A stretch of 64,000 nucleotides of DNA from Lycorma delicatula. Lineage: Eukaryota > Arthropoda > Insecta > Hemiptera > Fulgoridae. Location: the NCBI RefSeq assembly GCF_047948215.1, contig NC_134455.1, positions 346,689,842 to 346,753,841 on the forward strand. The letters run 5' to 3'. Positions 53,775-64,000 of the stretch are shown piece after piece. The notes under the pieces were generated by a model, which was not told where the DNA came from, did not search any database, and saw only the letters and a program-made list of their open reading frames with translations. Both the position numbers and the translations under genes were made by a program. Numbering within the stretch: position 1 is the stretch's first letter; the number at the start of each line of letters is the position of its first letter.

Positions 53775-53784
53775 AGACAAAAAA
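52547..53784 (+). mobile_element. RTE-type LINE, 5'-truncated, young, with TSD
   Basis: Candidate target duplication AAAATGTAT at 52538-52546 and, overlapping the end of the A tail, 53785-53793. The element begins inside the RT domain and runs to the ORF stop at 53772-53774, followed only by GAAGAC and an A run, so its 3' UTR is nearly absent. One in-frame stop and no frameshift in about 1.2 kb indicate recent arrival compared with the four other RTE remnants here. Confidence 0.8.
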
Positions 53785-53799
53785 AAAATGTATGTTTTG

Positions 53800-54606
53800 A
53801 AGTGAAACGTCTTTAAAATTTCACCGAAACATACGGGTACCAGAACAGAAATTTGTAGCGTAACGAAAAGGTTTATATCGTCCTAGCTTAATAATTCCTT
53901 AACTATTAGTCTCAGAGGCGTAAATGTGGTGTCATTTTGTAACTTACACGGTCAGCTCGCCGATACGACTTTGAATGTGCGTCACTGTTGAGCGGGTTGG
54001 CAGAGAGGGGCACAGCGCAGATCGGCAAAAACTGGCACTCTCGTTCATTTCCATACAGTGTAGCTGACGATTTAGACATGATACGCGGTGATTCGTATGT
54101 TTGTGTTTAGATTTTGTCGAGGTAAATCGATTTAAGTAATAATAAGTGTATTTTAGACAATATTTATGTGCAGAAAATTAAAGTAAACATGTAAAGAAGT
54201 ATAAAAATTCAATATGTGAACCTTAGCCCGCGCAAAAGTCAGCCGCAAATATAAATTACGCATATCGTTGGAAAGGGGAGGTTATGGGCTACCCACAGGT
54301 ACCCCGATGTCCGGTGCCGAGCGAGCGAGACTGTTTCAGGACCGTCGCAAAGCTGGCACGGCGCGCTCAGTGAACGACGCCGACGGCACGAGCACTTCTG
54401 TCGTTGCTCATTAGGCCTTATGTATTTTACTTCTCGTATTACTTCATCGCATGACCGATGTTAATAAAAACTGTCGTCGAATATTAGTCAAAATAAATAT
54501 TATGTACCATTTAGTGTTTGTTTTTGTTAAATTTAAATTTACTACGCAGTCAATGTCTAATCTTTATTTCAATATAATACACTAAAAGTGACTCACTGAC
54601 ATACAG
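53800..54606. other. CpG-rich unassigned block
   Basis: 53930-54430 is rich in CG dinucleotides (CGCCGATACGAC, GAGCGAGCGAGA, GCACGGCGCGCTCAGTGAAC, GACGCCGACGGCACGAGCAC) in contrast with AT-rich surroundings. No long frame on either strand and no repeat copy elsewhere in the window. Could be a promoter/CpG block of an unannotated gene or an untranslated region of a retroelement. Confidence 0.35.
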
Positions 54607-54731
54607 ACCGACCAATTTATCTGTAGAGTTAGCCAAATGAAGGAATTAAAATTTTCCATTGGAGACTTTCAGTTTGTTTAAAAAATACGATGATGTTTCT
54701 CCCATTTAACTCTACAGATAAGTTGGTCGGT
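54607..54731. mobile_element. miniature element with 25 bp TIRs
   Basis: 54607-54631 (ACCGACCAATTTATCTGTAG-AGTTA) and 54707-54731 (TAACTCTACAGATAAGTTGG-TCGGT) are inverted copies with one difference in 25. The 75 bp centre is non-coding. Total length 125 bp. Candidate MITE; neither superfamily nor target duplication can be fixed from this copy. Confidence 0.7.
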
Positions 54732-55436
54732 TTTTAGCGCGGAGGAATTTTATCCAAGGTCTGTAACGTTTCACGATGTGCGCTCCGACACAGCTCCACC
54801 CGTTTTTTTTGTTTTTTTTTAATGTATATTTGTGTGGGGAAAAAACGTTTAAAAAATTGTATAAAAAACAATGTTAGGATGTTGATATATAATTCTTTCT
54901 AATGTTCATTTTATTTCTCCATTTACTCAATATCAAAAGTCTCAATTTAATTCTTCCGTCTTCCTCATCATCCGTATGCTTTACTTACATAAGACAAGAC
55001 ACTACCGAAGGTGGTCGCATCATATTTTTTGTTTTTTAATGACCTTTAAAATGATGACTTCCCCGCCCCATAATGGTGATTTGAGTAGTGGTAATCGTTT
55101 CGAAATGCGAGTATTAGATAAATTTAATTTTACCATATTCAACTGTTAAAAAGTTATTTAAGGGCTTCTATACTTTCTTAACACCCGGTATTTAATTAAG
55201 AATAAAAACATTAATAATTATAATTAATTAAATATTTTGTTATTATCATATTTTTGAAAGAATCTGTTTACAATATTTACAACAATAATAGATGACTAAG
55301 TACAATGTAAATGACCTTCATTTAACAATATACAATAAACAGTTATGAAACCAAAATACAAATTTAAAGATTGTGCAAACGTACTACAAATAAGTGATAA
55401 GTAGAATACTATATATAATAGTACTCTGTAATAGTA

Positions 55437-55474
<38 letters not shown>

Positions 55475-56080
55475 CTTGATTATAAACATTGTGTAATTTT
55501 ATAAATCGATATATTTTTTTATCAAGAGGAAGCATATTCAAATATCATTAATTATTAATATTTCGTATAATTACAATTAAATTGTAAATTATTAACATAT
55601 AGCAAGTTATAAAAAATTTCTCTCATAATTTATAGGCGTATTCCTCTCATTAAAATATTGTAAAAAATTCATTTAAAAATTGGTCTGGAAACACTTCACT
55701 TTTTAGTTACGGAGAGAGTGAAAAGATTTCTCCTCTGAAGTTCAAACACACCACTAAAATCAATCTGACACAAATTATTAACAAAAATTAGTGGTTTTAT
55801 ATAAATAAAACATTTTAAAAATGGGGCCCCAAACTGTATCTCTCTAGTTGTTCCAAGAAAATTGTAATAAAACCCGAAAAATTAAAGTAGAAATGCATTT
55901 TTTTTTTACTTTGGTTTACATTTACTTTTTTAATTCGTCAGTAAAAAAATAAACTATTGCGCCAGAGGAAATATTAAGCAATTTATTTAATTTTTGGCAA
56001 ATTGGTTTTGTTTGTTATTTTTCTAAAATATTTAATTCGATGGGCTTGTTATATTGAAAATTTTGTTTCGTTTAATACTG
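54732..56080. other. unassigned AT-rich stretch with (AT)n
   Basis: (AT)n at 55439-55472. Nothing coding: the ORF 55296-55541 owes its Ile-Tyr run to the microsatellite. 56010-56060 resembles 28985-29050 (TTTTCTAAAATATTTAATT, TTGTTATATTGAAAATTTTG). Confidence 0.4.
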
Positions 56081-56084
56081 TGTT

Positions 56085-56800
56085 GAAAAAGTGACACAAC
56101 CTTATGAAAAAAATGAGTAAGTTACAGTAGTAGTTGAAAGTGGCGGCCTCCATTACACGACTCACTTAATTGAATACGACGTTGCATACTCTTAAACACA
56201 TGTTGTAAATTTGGGTGAGGTATTGTAGCGACACGTCGTTCAATTTCGCTATGCAATCGGGAATGGTGTGAGATTGAGTTTTGTAAGCAGCATCCTTAAG
56301 GTATTGGCACAAGAAAAAATCAGGTGGGTATAAATTAGGAGACCGAGATGGCCGTCATAATTGTCCATGAAAATATTGATCCAATAAAGTCATAGTGTTG
56401 TTGGTTGTATGAGACGTAGCATTGTCCTGCTGAAACCATGTCTATTCTAGTATTTACAAATTGTTGCACCATCTGCATTTAGCGCCTATGTTTACTGTGC
56501 CGTGAAAGAATCTCGTAAAGATTCGCCTACATCAAATTGCATCAAATATCCACTTTTTATCCGGTGCAGAGGAGACTCTTGCAGCTAATGTGAATTTTCC
56601 GTATTCCAAATGCTTGAATTTTGTGCATTCACGTATCCATCAAGGTGGAACCATGTCTCGTCAGACCGAAAACGATCATCGCGTTTTTCCCCAGCTGGCG
56701 TTACAGATGACGTGAACCATTGACGGAATGCTACACGTTTTCCAGTGTCTGTAGGTAACAACTCATTGTAGGTTAACATTGTAGGTAACATTGTAGGTTA
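56085..56800 (-). pseudogene. mariner/Tc1-like transposase, decayed
   Basis: Minus-strand 56791-56585 reads RVAFRQWFTSSV then DRFRSDETWFHLDGYVNAQN, with the first catalytic Asp in SDETWFHLDG. After a damaged middle, 56440-56330 reads FQQDNATSHTTNNTMTLLDQ and SPNLYPPDFFLCQYLKDAAY, where the proline-adjacent Asp of SPDL is Asn. The C-terminal end follows to about 56100. The second and third Asp are 34 residues apart here, either a different subfamily or the result of a deletion in a DD41D copy. Confidence 0.75.
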
Positions 56801-56867
56801 CCTACAATGCATATATAATAATCGAAATGTTTTTTTTTCAAAAATCAACTTCTAGCTCTTATAGTTG

Positions 56868-56872
<5 letters not shown>

Positions 56873-56904
<32 letters not shown>
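56873..56904. repeat. (TA)n microsatellite
   Basis: About 32 bases of alternating TA. Just before it, at 56764-56810, the word CATTGTAGGT occurs three times directly and once inverted (ACCTACAATG), a small hairpin-forming cluster. Confidence 0.85.
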
Positions 56905-56908
<4 letters not shown>

Positions 56909-57063
56909 ATTTATTATAGTTTTTTCTTCTTTTGCTCTATCTTTTTTCGGATTACATATTTTTCAAGACTTTTTGAAAAGGTAATCAAGAAATGTCTTAA
57001 ATTGAAATTTTATAAATTATAGACCCCGGAACTAAAATTTAGAAAGTTTACTTCCTTTTGAAA

Positions 57064-57798
57064 TTTTTAATTCCTTGTACGAAGGAAAGGAAGTATTGTG
57101 ATCGTGAAATGTTTCAGTCTTCAGATTTAAACGGAAATATCTATTGACCATCCCCTAATCCATTTTGACTAGTTTCGGCGTGACGTCTGTACTTACGTAT
57201 TCATGTTGCATAATACAAAAACAGTTGGCGTGACGTCTGTACTTACGTATGCATGTTGCATAATACAAAAACAGTTGGCCGTAGGCTATTGAAATTTTGG
57301 ATTTAGGACTGTTGTAACATCTAGTTGTGAACCTCCCGTTTTGATTGTAATCGACTGGCCTAAAAGTATCCAAAAAAGCCGAAAATGTAAAACGTTTGGA
57401 TTTTGGACTTTTTCTTAACTGCAGTTCTAAACCCTCATTTAGAGCTCTTCAACGATATATCCATAAGTGGTGCTAATTTTATTGGTTCCAGAGTTATAGC
57501 CAAATAAAATTTAATTAATGAAATATATTGATCATACAAGGCGAAGGCACATCGGTTCGAATTCGACTTCATCTCCTTTTTTTTAACTTTTAATTTAAAT
57601 TTACTGATTTATTAATAATTATTAATATCTGCTTGTAAAAAAACTTTTACAATAAATAATAATTCAATAACAATAAAAAGAAAGAATAAAATATGAGAAG
57701 TTATTAATGAAATAAAATTTTATGTACTTTTCATTTTAAAAAATGTGTATATGTAATTTAATAGGCGTACAAGGAAGTTATGTGGGGTCCATAAATAT
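57064..57798 (+). mobile_element. family Z element with internal 50 bp tandem duplication
   Basis: 5' terminus TTTTTAATTCCTTGTACGAA; 3' end GGCGTACAAGGAAGTT then ATGTGGGGTCCATAAATATT (hairpin weakened). 57177-57226 and 57227-57276 are nearly identical 50 bp units (GGCGTGACGTCTGTACTTAC start), unique to this copy. The minus-strand ORF 57155-57373 spans the duplication and has no support. Confidence 0.82.
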
Positions 57799-57926
57799 TT
57801 TTACTTTAGTCTTTATTGAAGCGGAGTGTTAGATTTTGAGAAAACTTTAAAAGGAAATTTTTTAAGCCTAGATATATATGAATATTTTTAAAGAATATTT
57901 CATAAAATTTATTTCCCGCTTACATA

Positions 57927-58030
57927 CCGGTCTCCGTGGCGGATTGGTAGCGTCTTGAACTTTCATCTGGAGGTCCTTGCTTCGAATTCCGGGTTAGGCA
58001 TGGCGTTTTTCATACGCTACAAATTTTCAT
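57927..58030 (+). mobile_element. SINE family B, partial
   Basis: ACCGGTCTCCGTGGCGGATT A-box region, GGTAGCGTCTTGAACTTTCA, GGAGGTCCTTGCTTCGAATT B box with changes, GGGTTAGGCATGGCGTTTTT and CATACGCTACAAATTTTCAT. Tail missing. Confidence 0.82.
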
Positions 58031-59275
58031 TTTGGCTAAATGATCATAGCAGTTGAGCTATAACGATCAATAATCGTTATAACGATAATCTCATAAAAAA
58101 CGATCAAAGAAAAGTACATATTTTTTTTTTGCTCTTTTAATTTTTATTATTAAAAAAAAATTGTTTTTTTATTTTTCGTCATCACTTAAGGGTTATTAAA
58201 ATTATAGTATATATTACACTGAGTCATAAAAGTTATACTTATTTCATTATTTTTAAATAATTCTCTTTGTTATTAATTTTTTAAAAAATAATTAAAAATA
58301 AGACTTTAAAATTAAATTGCAAAATTCAATTCAAATAATAATTCCAAATACAATTTCAGTTGTAAAATGAAAAAGCTGTGCAAGGTATTGTATGATTTGA
58401 ACGGCGTAACCGGGAAAGTCATGCATTACTTTTCCAGCCATTTGTTCTTTCTGAAGAAACGTTTCTTCAATAAAATTAAATTTCATTTGACAACTGATGA
58501 AAATAATGTTGTCTAACTTAAATAATATCCTTCATATCTTATTATTTTGAATACATTTCATTTTATGTTAGGAATTATCCAAAAATATATATTTTTATAA
58601 AATATTTTATTTTATTACTGAGTACAGGAGAATTAACAAGTTACATGAGCTTTTTTTATAAATAAATATTATTGAATAATTTCCTTTACTTTAATAAAAA
58701 AGAAAAAAAAAATAGTTTGAAACAGGATGCATCTATTTTTTCCTTTTTGTTTTATTTATATATTTTAATGTCGTATTTAATGCTTTTGATTGTAATTTAT
58801 GTAATGCATTTAAACTATTTTTAAATGTAACAGGCAATTAAAACAAAAGTTATAACCTGTTTTGAATTCTAGTGGAAAGGTGAGATGAAATCAACCTCTT
58901 TGTTCTAATCTATTTTTATTATAATATTAGATGTGATGGAATGAAAGGAAGTTACTTAAAAATAAAAACAAAAAAATGTACTATTTTTATTGACGGAGTT
59001 ATTTCTAAAACTTCAATTATAATTCTGTATGCAAAGTGTTTATAAATTATGTGTAATCTCTTAATAACCTTTCAATTTTAAATATAAAAAAATTTAGCAA
59101 ATACTCCTACCTCAAAATGATCTATTATTTTTATCCGTGTGAGACCATCATACTCCTAAGCACCATACGGAAAGGGTTACTAGAAATGTTTTTTAATGAA
59201 AAAAGTTGGTTGTGACATAGAGCCTTGGAAAACAAAAATTTTAACTAAAAAATTTCAAACTACGACAAATGTAAT
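58031..59275. other. unassigned AT-rich stretch
   Basis: No gene. A small palindromic cluster, TATAACGATCAATAATCGTT-ATAACGAT, lies at 58059-58087. Confidence 0.4.
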
Positions 59276-59955
59276 AAAAAATCTGATGTTGACACCACAT
59301 GACTTCCTCGTACGCCTATTAAATAACGTATACACATCTTTTAAAATGAAAAGTACATAAAATTTTATTTCATTAATAACTTCTGATATTTTTTCATATT
59401 TTTTTATTGTTATTATTGAATTATTATTTATTGAATTTTTTTTTTACAATCGGAAGTTAATAATTATTAATAAATCAATATATTTAAATTAAAAAAAAAG
59501 AGAGATGAACTTGGATTTGAACCAAAGTGCCTTCTCCTTGTAAGATCCAAATATTTCATTAATTAAAATTTTATTTGGATTCGGTTCTGGAACCGATGAA
59601 AATAAGTACCACTTATGATAGATCGTTGAAAAGTTCTCCATGAGGGCTTTTTACTGCAGTTAAAAAAAAGTACAAAATCCAAATCTTTTGGATTTTGGGT
59701 TTTTTTGGACACTTTTGGTCCAGTCAATTGCAATCAAAAGGGGAGGTGCATAACTAAATGTTACAACAGTCCTAAATCCAAAATTTTAACATACTACGGC
59801 TAATCGTTTTTGAGTTATATGAGATACATAGCTATACGTACGTACAGACATCACGCCGAAACTAATCAAAATTGATTCAGGGATGGTCGAAATGGATATT
59901 TCCGTTGAAATTTGAAAACCGAAATTTTTGCTACTTCGTACAAGGAATTAAAAAT
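59276..59955 (-). mobile_element. family Z element, near full length
   Basis: In reverse: TTTTTAATTCCTTGTACGAA, interior landmarks, an ATACGTACGTATAGCTATGT block, GGTTCCAGAACCGAATCC, AT-rich third, GGCGTACGAGGAAGTC, the hairpin ATGTGGTGTCAACAT and CAGATTTTTT. A small deletion removes the GTATTGTGATC word just inside the 5' end. Confidence 0.82.
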
Positions 59956-60626
59956 TATAATCATTAATATTTATCACAACCAGTTTCAAAAGTTCCCTAC
60001 AGTGTACCCCAGCAGGGATCATATACTAATATATAAGCCGTTTTGGGATAGGAACATTTGTTAATTTTTTTTTTAATATTTCACTATTAAAGAGTTATTT
60101 AAGATATACTGATCACCGCTTTTGAAACTAGCTGTGAAAAATATTAAATGATTGCCGTTTTGATTGCAGCTGTTATAATCCAATACTTTTTATGTCAAAA
60201 GTTTTGTTTTCAATGACATTTAAAATAATGCGTTGGAATTTTAATCGTTTCATTTAAAATTTTTGAGTTGTTCCCCTCTGGGTCTAGTTGTCTCGTACTG
60301 AACATGAAATCGTTTCCAGGTAGGGATATTTGTTTAACTGTGGAGAAGTTTTTGTAAGGCTGCCGTACCCTTGTATATTTTGAATATTTCCAGTTTTATT
60401 AATAACACTAATGAATAAGTAATATGTAGTAGAGAAATATTACAAAACAGCACCATGATAAAATGAAATCTAGAAAGCAAATAAATAAAATTAACTAGCA
60501 TATCTGTTGATAGAAAACTTTTATAATTAATTAATAATCTTCTAAAACGATTACAGTATATAATATCTATATACATATATATATTAAACTAGAAAAATCG
60601 ATATTCTTAATTTTGATTTTATATTT
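59956..60626. other. unassigned stretch
   Basis: 60170-60310 has weak similarity to 55020-55110 (AATGAC(A/C)TTTAAAAT-ATG, TAATCGTTTC). No gene recognised. Confidence 0.35.
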
Positions 60627-60955
60627 CTAACGTAGGTTGGAATCTATTCAACTAGTGAACAATAAACTACTCCCCCGCCCCTCTCACCCGTGACAGTAAG
60701 ATGAGACATGATGATGTGATATGTAAATGAGGTGCAGTCTTGTACAGAATCAGGTCAACTATTCCTGAGACGTGTGGTTAATTGAATCCTAATTACCGAA
60801 GTACACCGGTGTCCATTGTGCAATATTCAAATCCGTATAAAAGCAGCTAATTTTTCAAGAATTTGAACCTTAGAACCTTCGACTTCGTAATCAACTGTTA
60901 AACAATTGATTTCCCTCAACGGCTTAACCACTAGACCAGCTAGGTGGGCTAAAGT
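60627..60955 (-). mobile_element. SINE family A, tail type 2
   Basis: In reverse: GCCCACCTAGCTGGTCTAGT A box, an expanded AATTGTTTAACAGTTGATTA segment, GGTTCAAATTCTTGAAAAAT (B box), ATTCAATTAACCACACGTCT, CAGGAATAGTTGACCTGATT, ATCACATCATCATGTCTCAT and the type 2 tail ending CTAGTTGAATAGATTCCAAC. Confidence 0.8.
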
Positions 60956-61059
60956 AAAATATTTAGGCACTTTTAGACAACAATAAAATCTGATTATTTA
61001 TGTTCAACAAAAGCAATGGCACTAGCAAATAAATAAAAAATGGAAAAAATCGTTAAATA

Positions 61060-61855
61060 GAAAATAAGATATTAGATCCAAGTGCAGAAGGATGAAATAT
61101 GTAATGCATAAGGTTTTCTGATGACACACACTTGCTTCAGAGATTGTTAACAGCCTTACAAGAAGGAATGAAAGTGCAGCACGAAATGAAAATAAATATG
61201 GTAAAACTAACGTAATGAAAGTAAATAACAAACAGGATTTAATAACAAGGACAATTGAAGAAAGATTAGGATAAGTAAAAAATTACTGAAGAGCACAATG
61301 GAATGAATTAAAGGAAAGGATATGGATGGAAAACCATCTTCAGTAAGAAGAGGAAATTAATATGTAGTAATAATTTGGACTTAAAGAGTTAAGGAAGAGG
61401 CTAACCGAATGCTAAGCATTCGGCTAACCTCTTCCATTTTTTTTATTCAGTAAAACTCCTATTGAGTGGAAGTAAATCATGGAGGATAAGGAAGAGGGAG
61501 AAAATATGTACGGATAAGCGAGTAATGAGGAAGTAGTGAAGAGGATTAAAGAAGAAAAAGCACTTATGCGAGAGGTACACAAATAAAAAGGAAACCTAAT
61601 AATCTTAAATTATTGTAGGAAACCTGTAATAATAGTAATAATAATAATCTTAAAAGGTTAGAGGAAATGGAATCTTAATAATCGCGTTGGAAGGTTCGGT
61701 AGAAAAAGAAAGGAAGCGAGGAAGAAGAAGAATGAAGTTAAAAGATTAGGTGAAGATTGGAAACTACAAGGGGATGAAGAAGAAGGCTTGGAACGGAAAT
61801 GGATGAAGAAAGCGATAGCGTAAGGAATCTGCTTTCAGGCAGAACACTTGATGTT
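61060..61855 (+). pseudogene. RTE-type LINE, decayed, RT motif C to C-terminus
   Basis: Plus-strand frames: FSDDTHLLQRLLTALQEG (normally FADD), EMKINMVKTNVMKVN, NLDLKELRKRLTE, then after a palindromic disturbance (61393-61435) a decayed WSVLLYGSETW region, and from 61675 VIEGSVERKRKRGRRRMKLK and GYEEMKKKAWNGNG-type text to the end SVRNLLSGRTLDVD. Order and spacing match RTE-like ORF2, but many stops. It is distinct from the copy at 52547-53784, which ends differently. Confidence 0.68.
61393..61435. repeat. 43 bp near-perfect palindrome
   Basis: GGAAGAGGCTAACCGAATGC-T, a single A, then AGCATTCGGCTAACCTCTTC-C. Nineteen of 21 positions pair; the two exceptions both arise because CTAA is kept in direct orientation in both arms. 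Confidence 0.9.
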
Positions 61856-62612
61856 GATAGGAGGCCTAAACTGCAAAGATAAGATAAAATCTAAAAGATT
61901 TTTCAAGAAAACCGAGAAAATTTATCTTGAACTTAGAATAAGTTCAAGAGAACAAATACCTGCTCAAAAAAACTGGCAAGCATCCAACCTGTTTAAATAA
62001 TATATAAAATCTAATTGTTTTAACGTGTTCCGTAGATTACAATAGAAAAAAAATTGTATAATTTATTATTATATTTTACCGTAAACAATATTTGTATTGA
62101 ATACCAAGAGTACTACTACGTTACGTTAATTTGCAAAAGTTAAATGATTTATTTAGTAACAGGCATTTATCAATTTTAGAGTAAATGTTTTTGTATTGGA
62201 TAGTAGTTATCATCAATCTAGGAAAATAAATTGATTTTGTGGAGGGGGTACGTACCTGAACGACACAGCCTACTACTTTGTTTAATTTATAATATAATTC
62301 ATACGATAATATAATTCATTGGATTTATAGCCAATGAAACGTTGTCAGTATACCAGTAGCACCTGTTATATTATTTATTACTACCGTGTTTAATCCTCGA
62401 AAGGTGTTTCAAATGTCAAACTCTTCAACCTGTAAATTATCGCGACTCGCACGCGTCGCAAGTGCTATTCCTCTAGCACTAATTGAAGCTGATTATAGAA
62501 GATTAAAAAAAGATCTTCAACTAAAAAAAAATGTATTTTCTTATGTTTACATGAACACTGTTTTTTGTTTATTCTTTTTAATACAATTAATTTGTTGTTT
62601 GGAATCCATAAG

Positions 62613-62649
<37 letters not shown>

Positions 62650-62682
62650 CTTTAATCACAACTATTCTTTTTTGCTTTTCTG
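61856..62682. other. unassigned stretch with (AT)n
   Basis: Open frame 62386-62655 begins with plausible codons (FNPRKVFQMSNSSTCKLSRL) but shows no domain and ends in a microsatellite. (AT)n at 62613-62647. No gene claimed. Confidence 0.4.
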
Positions 62683-63440
62683 TCTAGCGCTATAGCAGAA
62701 TTATAGCTTTACAAGGGAAAGTATTATAATCAGTCCAATTTGTTCATATAAGATTTTCACCGCATCTTGACGTTTTAACACCTAACGAACCCAAAAAACC
62801 GGATGGAAATTTTCCGGATGTTAACGTCCGTATATATTTGTGTATGTTCGGTGTCAGCCTCTAAATCATCTTATATTTTCAGAACTACTGTACCAATTTT
62901 GACCAAACTTCACCAGATTACTTCTATATATGGGGCATTTATGCCATTAAATGTTCAATTTGAAAGGTCAAGGGGGTGAGGCTGTAGAGCTGGTCACCCT
63001 CAGTATCATGAGATTTCGCCTAATTAAGGTATTATTTTTCTTAGGTACACTTGTTAACAGTTAAAAATATAATAATATTTGCAAAAAAAATTTGTTTGCA
63101 AATATTCCGAACTCAAAAAATGCTCTAAATAAAATAGCGACTAAGTGGGTGTACTGCGTCAATAGTATCCCCTCTCAGCACAAGAATCGCTGGAGTATTA
63201 CCGATGTACAGCTGTTGTAGTTTTCTGTTATGTTGTGACGTCACAGGTGAGTGGTAGAATTAAATAAATGAATAGTATTCAAAGCGTAAAAAAGTATTTA
63301 AAATGGTCGCTAGTACTACCACACCCGCGCGAATTAAATACGGTATGCGCACGCGCTTTAGTTAGAATCATTGAATTAAATAAACGAAAAAATATTATAT
63401 TTAAATAAAATGATAAATATTTTAAAATAAGTTGTGTGTG
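62683..63440 (+). repeat. family Y repeat, full copy
   Basis: Reference copy: TGTCTAGCGCTATAGCAGAA with the GCTATA/TATAGC hairpin, GGGAAAGTATTATAATCAGT, CATCTTGACGTTTTAACACC, GATGGAAATTTTCCGGATGT (itself palindromic), TATATGGGGCATTTATGCCA, GTAGAGCTGGTCACCCTCAG, CAGGTGAGTGGTAGAATTAA, a GCGCACGCGCTTTAGTTA block and the end AATAAGTTGTGTGTGTAAG. About 760 bp, no coding frame. Non-autonomous element of uncertain class. Confidence 0.75.
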
Positions 63441-63597
63441 TAAGCCGTGCCTCAGAAAAAAACCCCGCGTGACGGGAAAGTCCTACAACTGTATTGTCAG
63501 TTTTAAAAAAAATTATTTTATAATTTAATTTTGTATTTTGTGATGCTCCTCTCCTTAATGTTTTAGCACAATTTCCTTTGATTTTTCCAAATAAATA

Positions 63598-63725
63598 CTG
63601 GGACTTTCATCTGAAGGTCTTTGGTTCAAATCCCAGTCAGTCATGGCATTTTCACTCATGCTACTAATCATTCATCTCATCCTCTGAAGCAGTACCTAAC
63701 GGTGAACCCGGAGGTTAAAAAATAA
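63598..63725 (+). mobile_element. SINE family B, head-truncated
   Basis: Starts at CTGGGACTTTCATCTGAAGG, then TTTGGTTCAAATCCCAGTCA (B box), GTCATGGCATTTTCACTCAT, TCATTCATCTCATCCTCTGA, AGCAGTACCTAACGGTGAAC and CCGGAGGTTAAAAAATAAAT. The complete tail shows the ending shared with SINE family A. Confidence 0.82.
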
Positions 63726-64000
63726 ATAAAGTAAATACTTGGGCAGTTCGTTTTATTTTCCCAATATAGCTCTATTTTTGTTGCAGTAGCATAGCTGCAA
63801 AGGCAAAGTACATAGATCGGTTAAATATTGGGCATTAGGGTTTTTGGAAATATTGAAGTTTCAAGTTGTCCAAAAAAACAATAGAAATTTATGGAAGATA
63901 TAAGTATGTATTCGTATGTTACCCTGCATGTTGATTAATAACTTTGAACTGGTTCAGTATAAATACCTCAAAAGTGACTCAAAGATTTCTCTATATATTT

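Noticed and set aside
62386..62655. 89-codon ORF with a reasonable N-terminus
   Set aside because: Ends in an AT microsatellite and no domain or repeat conservation; chance remains the simplest explanation.
1..64000. CRISPR arrays, bacterial operons, riboswitches
   Set aside because: No regularly spaced direct repeats with unique spacers, no clustered long ORFs with ribosome-binding sites; all evidence is eukaryotic repeat DNA.

Overview
This 64 kb window looks like nuclear intergenic DNA from a large, transposon-rich, AT-rich insect genome. Every recognisable protein fragment belongs to an insect-type mobile element (mariner/Tc1, hAT, RTE, Jockey, R1-like, Helitron), and the short repeats are tRNA-derived SINEs with polymerase III boxes. 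A hemipteran is my guess, but nothing here fixes the order. I found no intact host gene, rRNA, genuine tRNA, CRISPR array or bacterial-style operon. The only host-gene traces are a decayed HDAC1/Rpd3-like processed copy (14.3-14.7 kb) and a possible coiled-coil exon (21.1-21.5 kb, minus strand).

Layout. 0-5 kb: a Helentron-like non-autonomous element (family X) holding a 5'-truncated R1-like LINE with an 11 bp target-site duplication and a 786 bp GC-rich LTR-like block carrying histone-like stem-loops. 5-14 kb: a decayed mariner, a family Y repeat, a TA-flanked internally deleted mariner, RTE and R1-like LINE remnants. 14-31 kb: HDAC pseudogene, family Z elements, SINEs, decayed RTE and mariner pieces, long AT-rich stretches. 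31-34 kb: a nest of three SINEs, a Helitron helicase remnant followed by a strong hairpin, another family X copy, and an inverted duplication. 34-39 kb: decayed RTE, then a 1351 bp DD41D mariner inserted in the 3' region of a LINE. 40-48 kb: a second DD41D-like mariner, SINEs in three orders of nesting, a ZBED-type hAT pseudogene and a hAT-like TIR element. 49-57 kb: a foldback element, more mariner and Jockey remnants, a nearly intact RTE LINE 3' half, a small perfect-TIR element. 57-64 kb: family Z and Y copies, decayed RTE with a 43 bp near-palindrome, SINEs.

The most coherent signal is a shared terminal grammar. Family Z (six long and three partial copies) and family X (three copies) are unrelated in sequence, but both have a 5' terminal motif that reappears inverted just upstream of a short 3' hairpin, and both end in hairpin-GATTTTT. 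The only Helitron-type helicase remnant in the window is also followed by a 17-pair hairpin and GATTTTT. This matches the described architecture of Helentrons and their non-autonomous HINE partners. A second signal is modular SINE evolution: two tRNA-like heads and two tails occur in different combinations.

All coordinates of decayed elements are approximate to about 10-30 bases unless a TIR or target-site duplication fixes them; family assignments come from reading the sequence by eye, without database searches.
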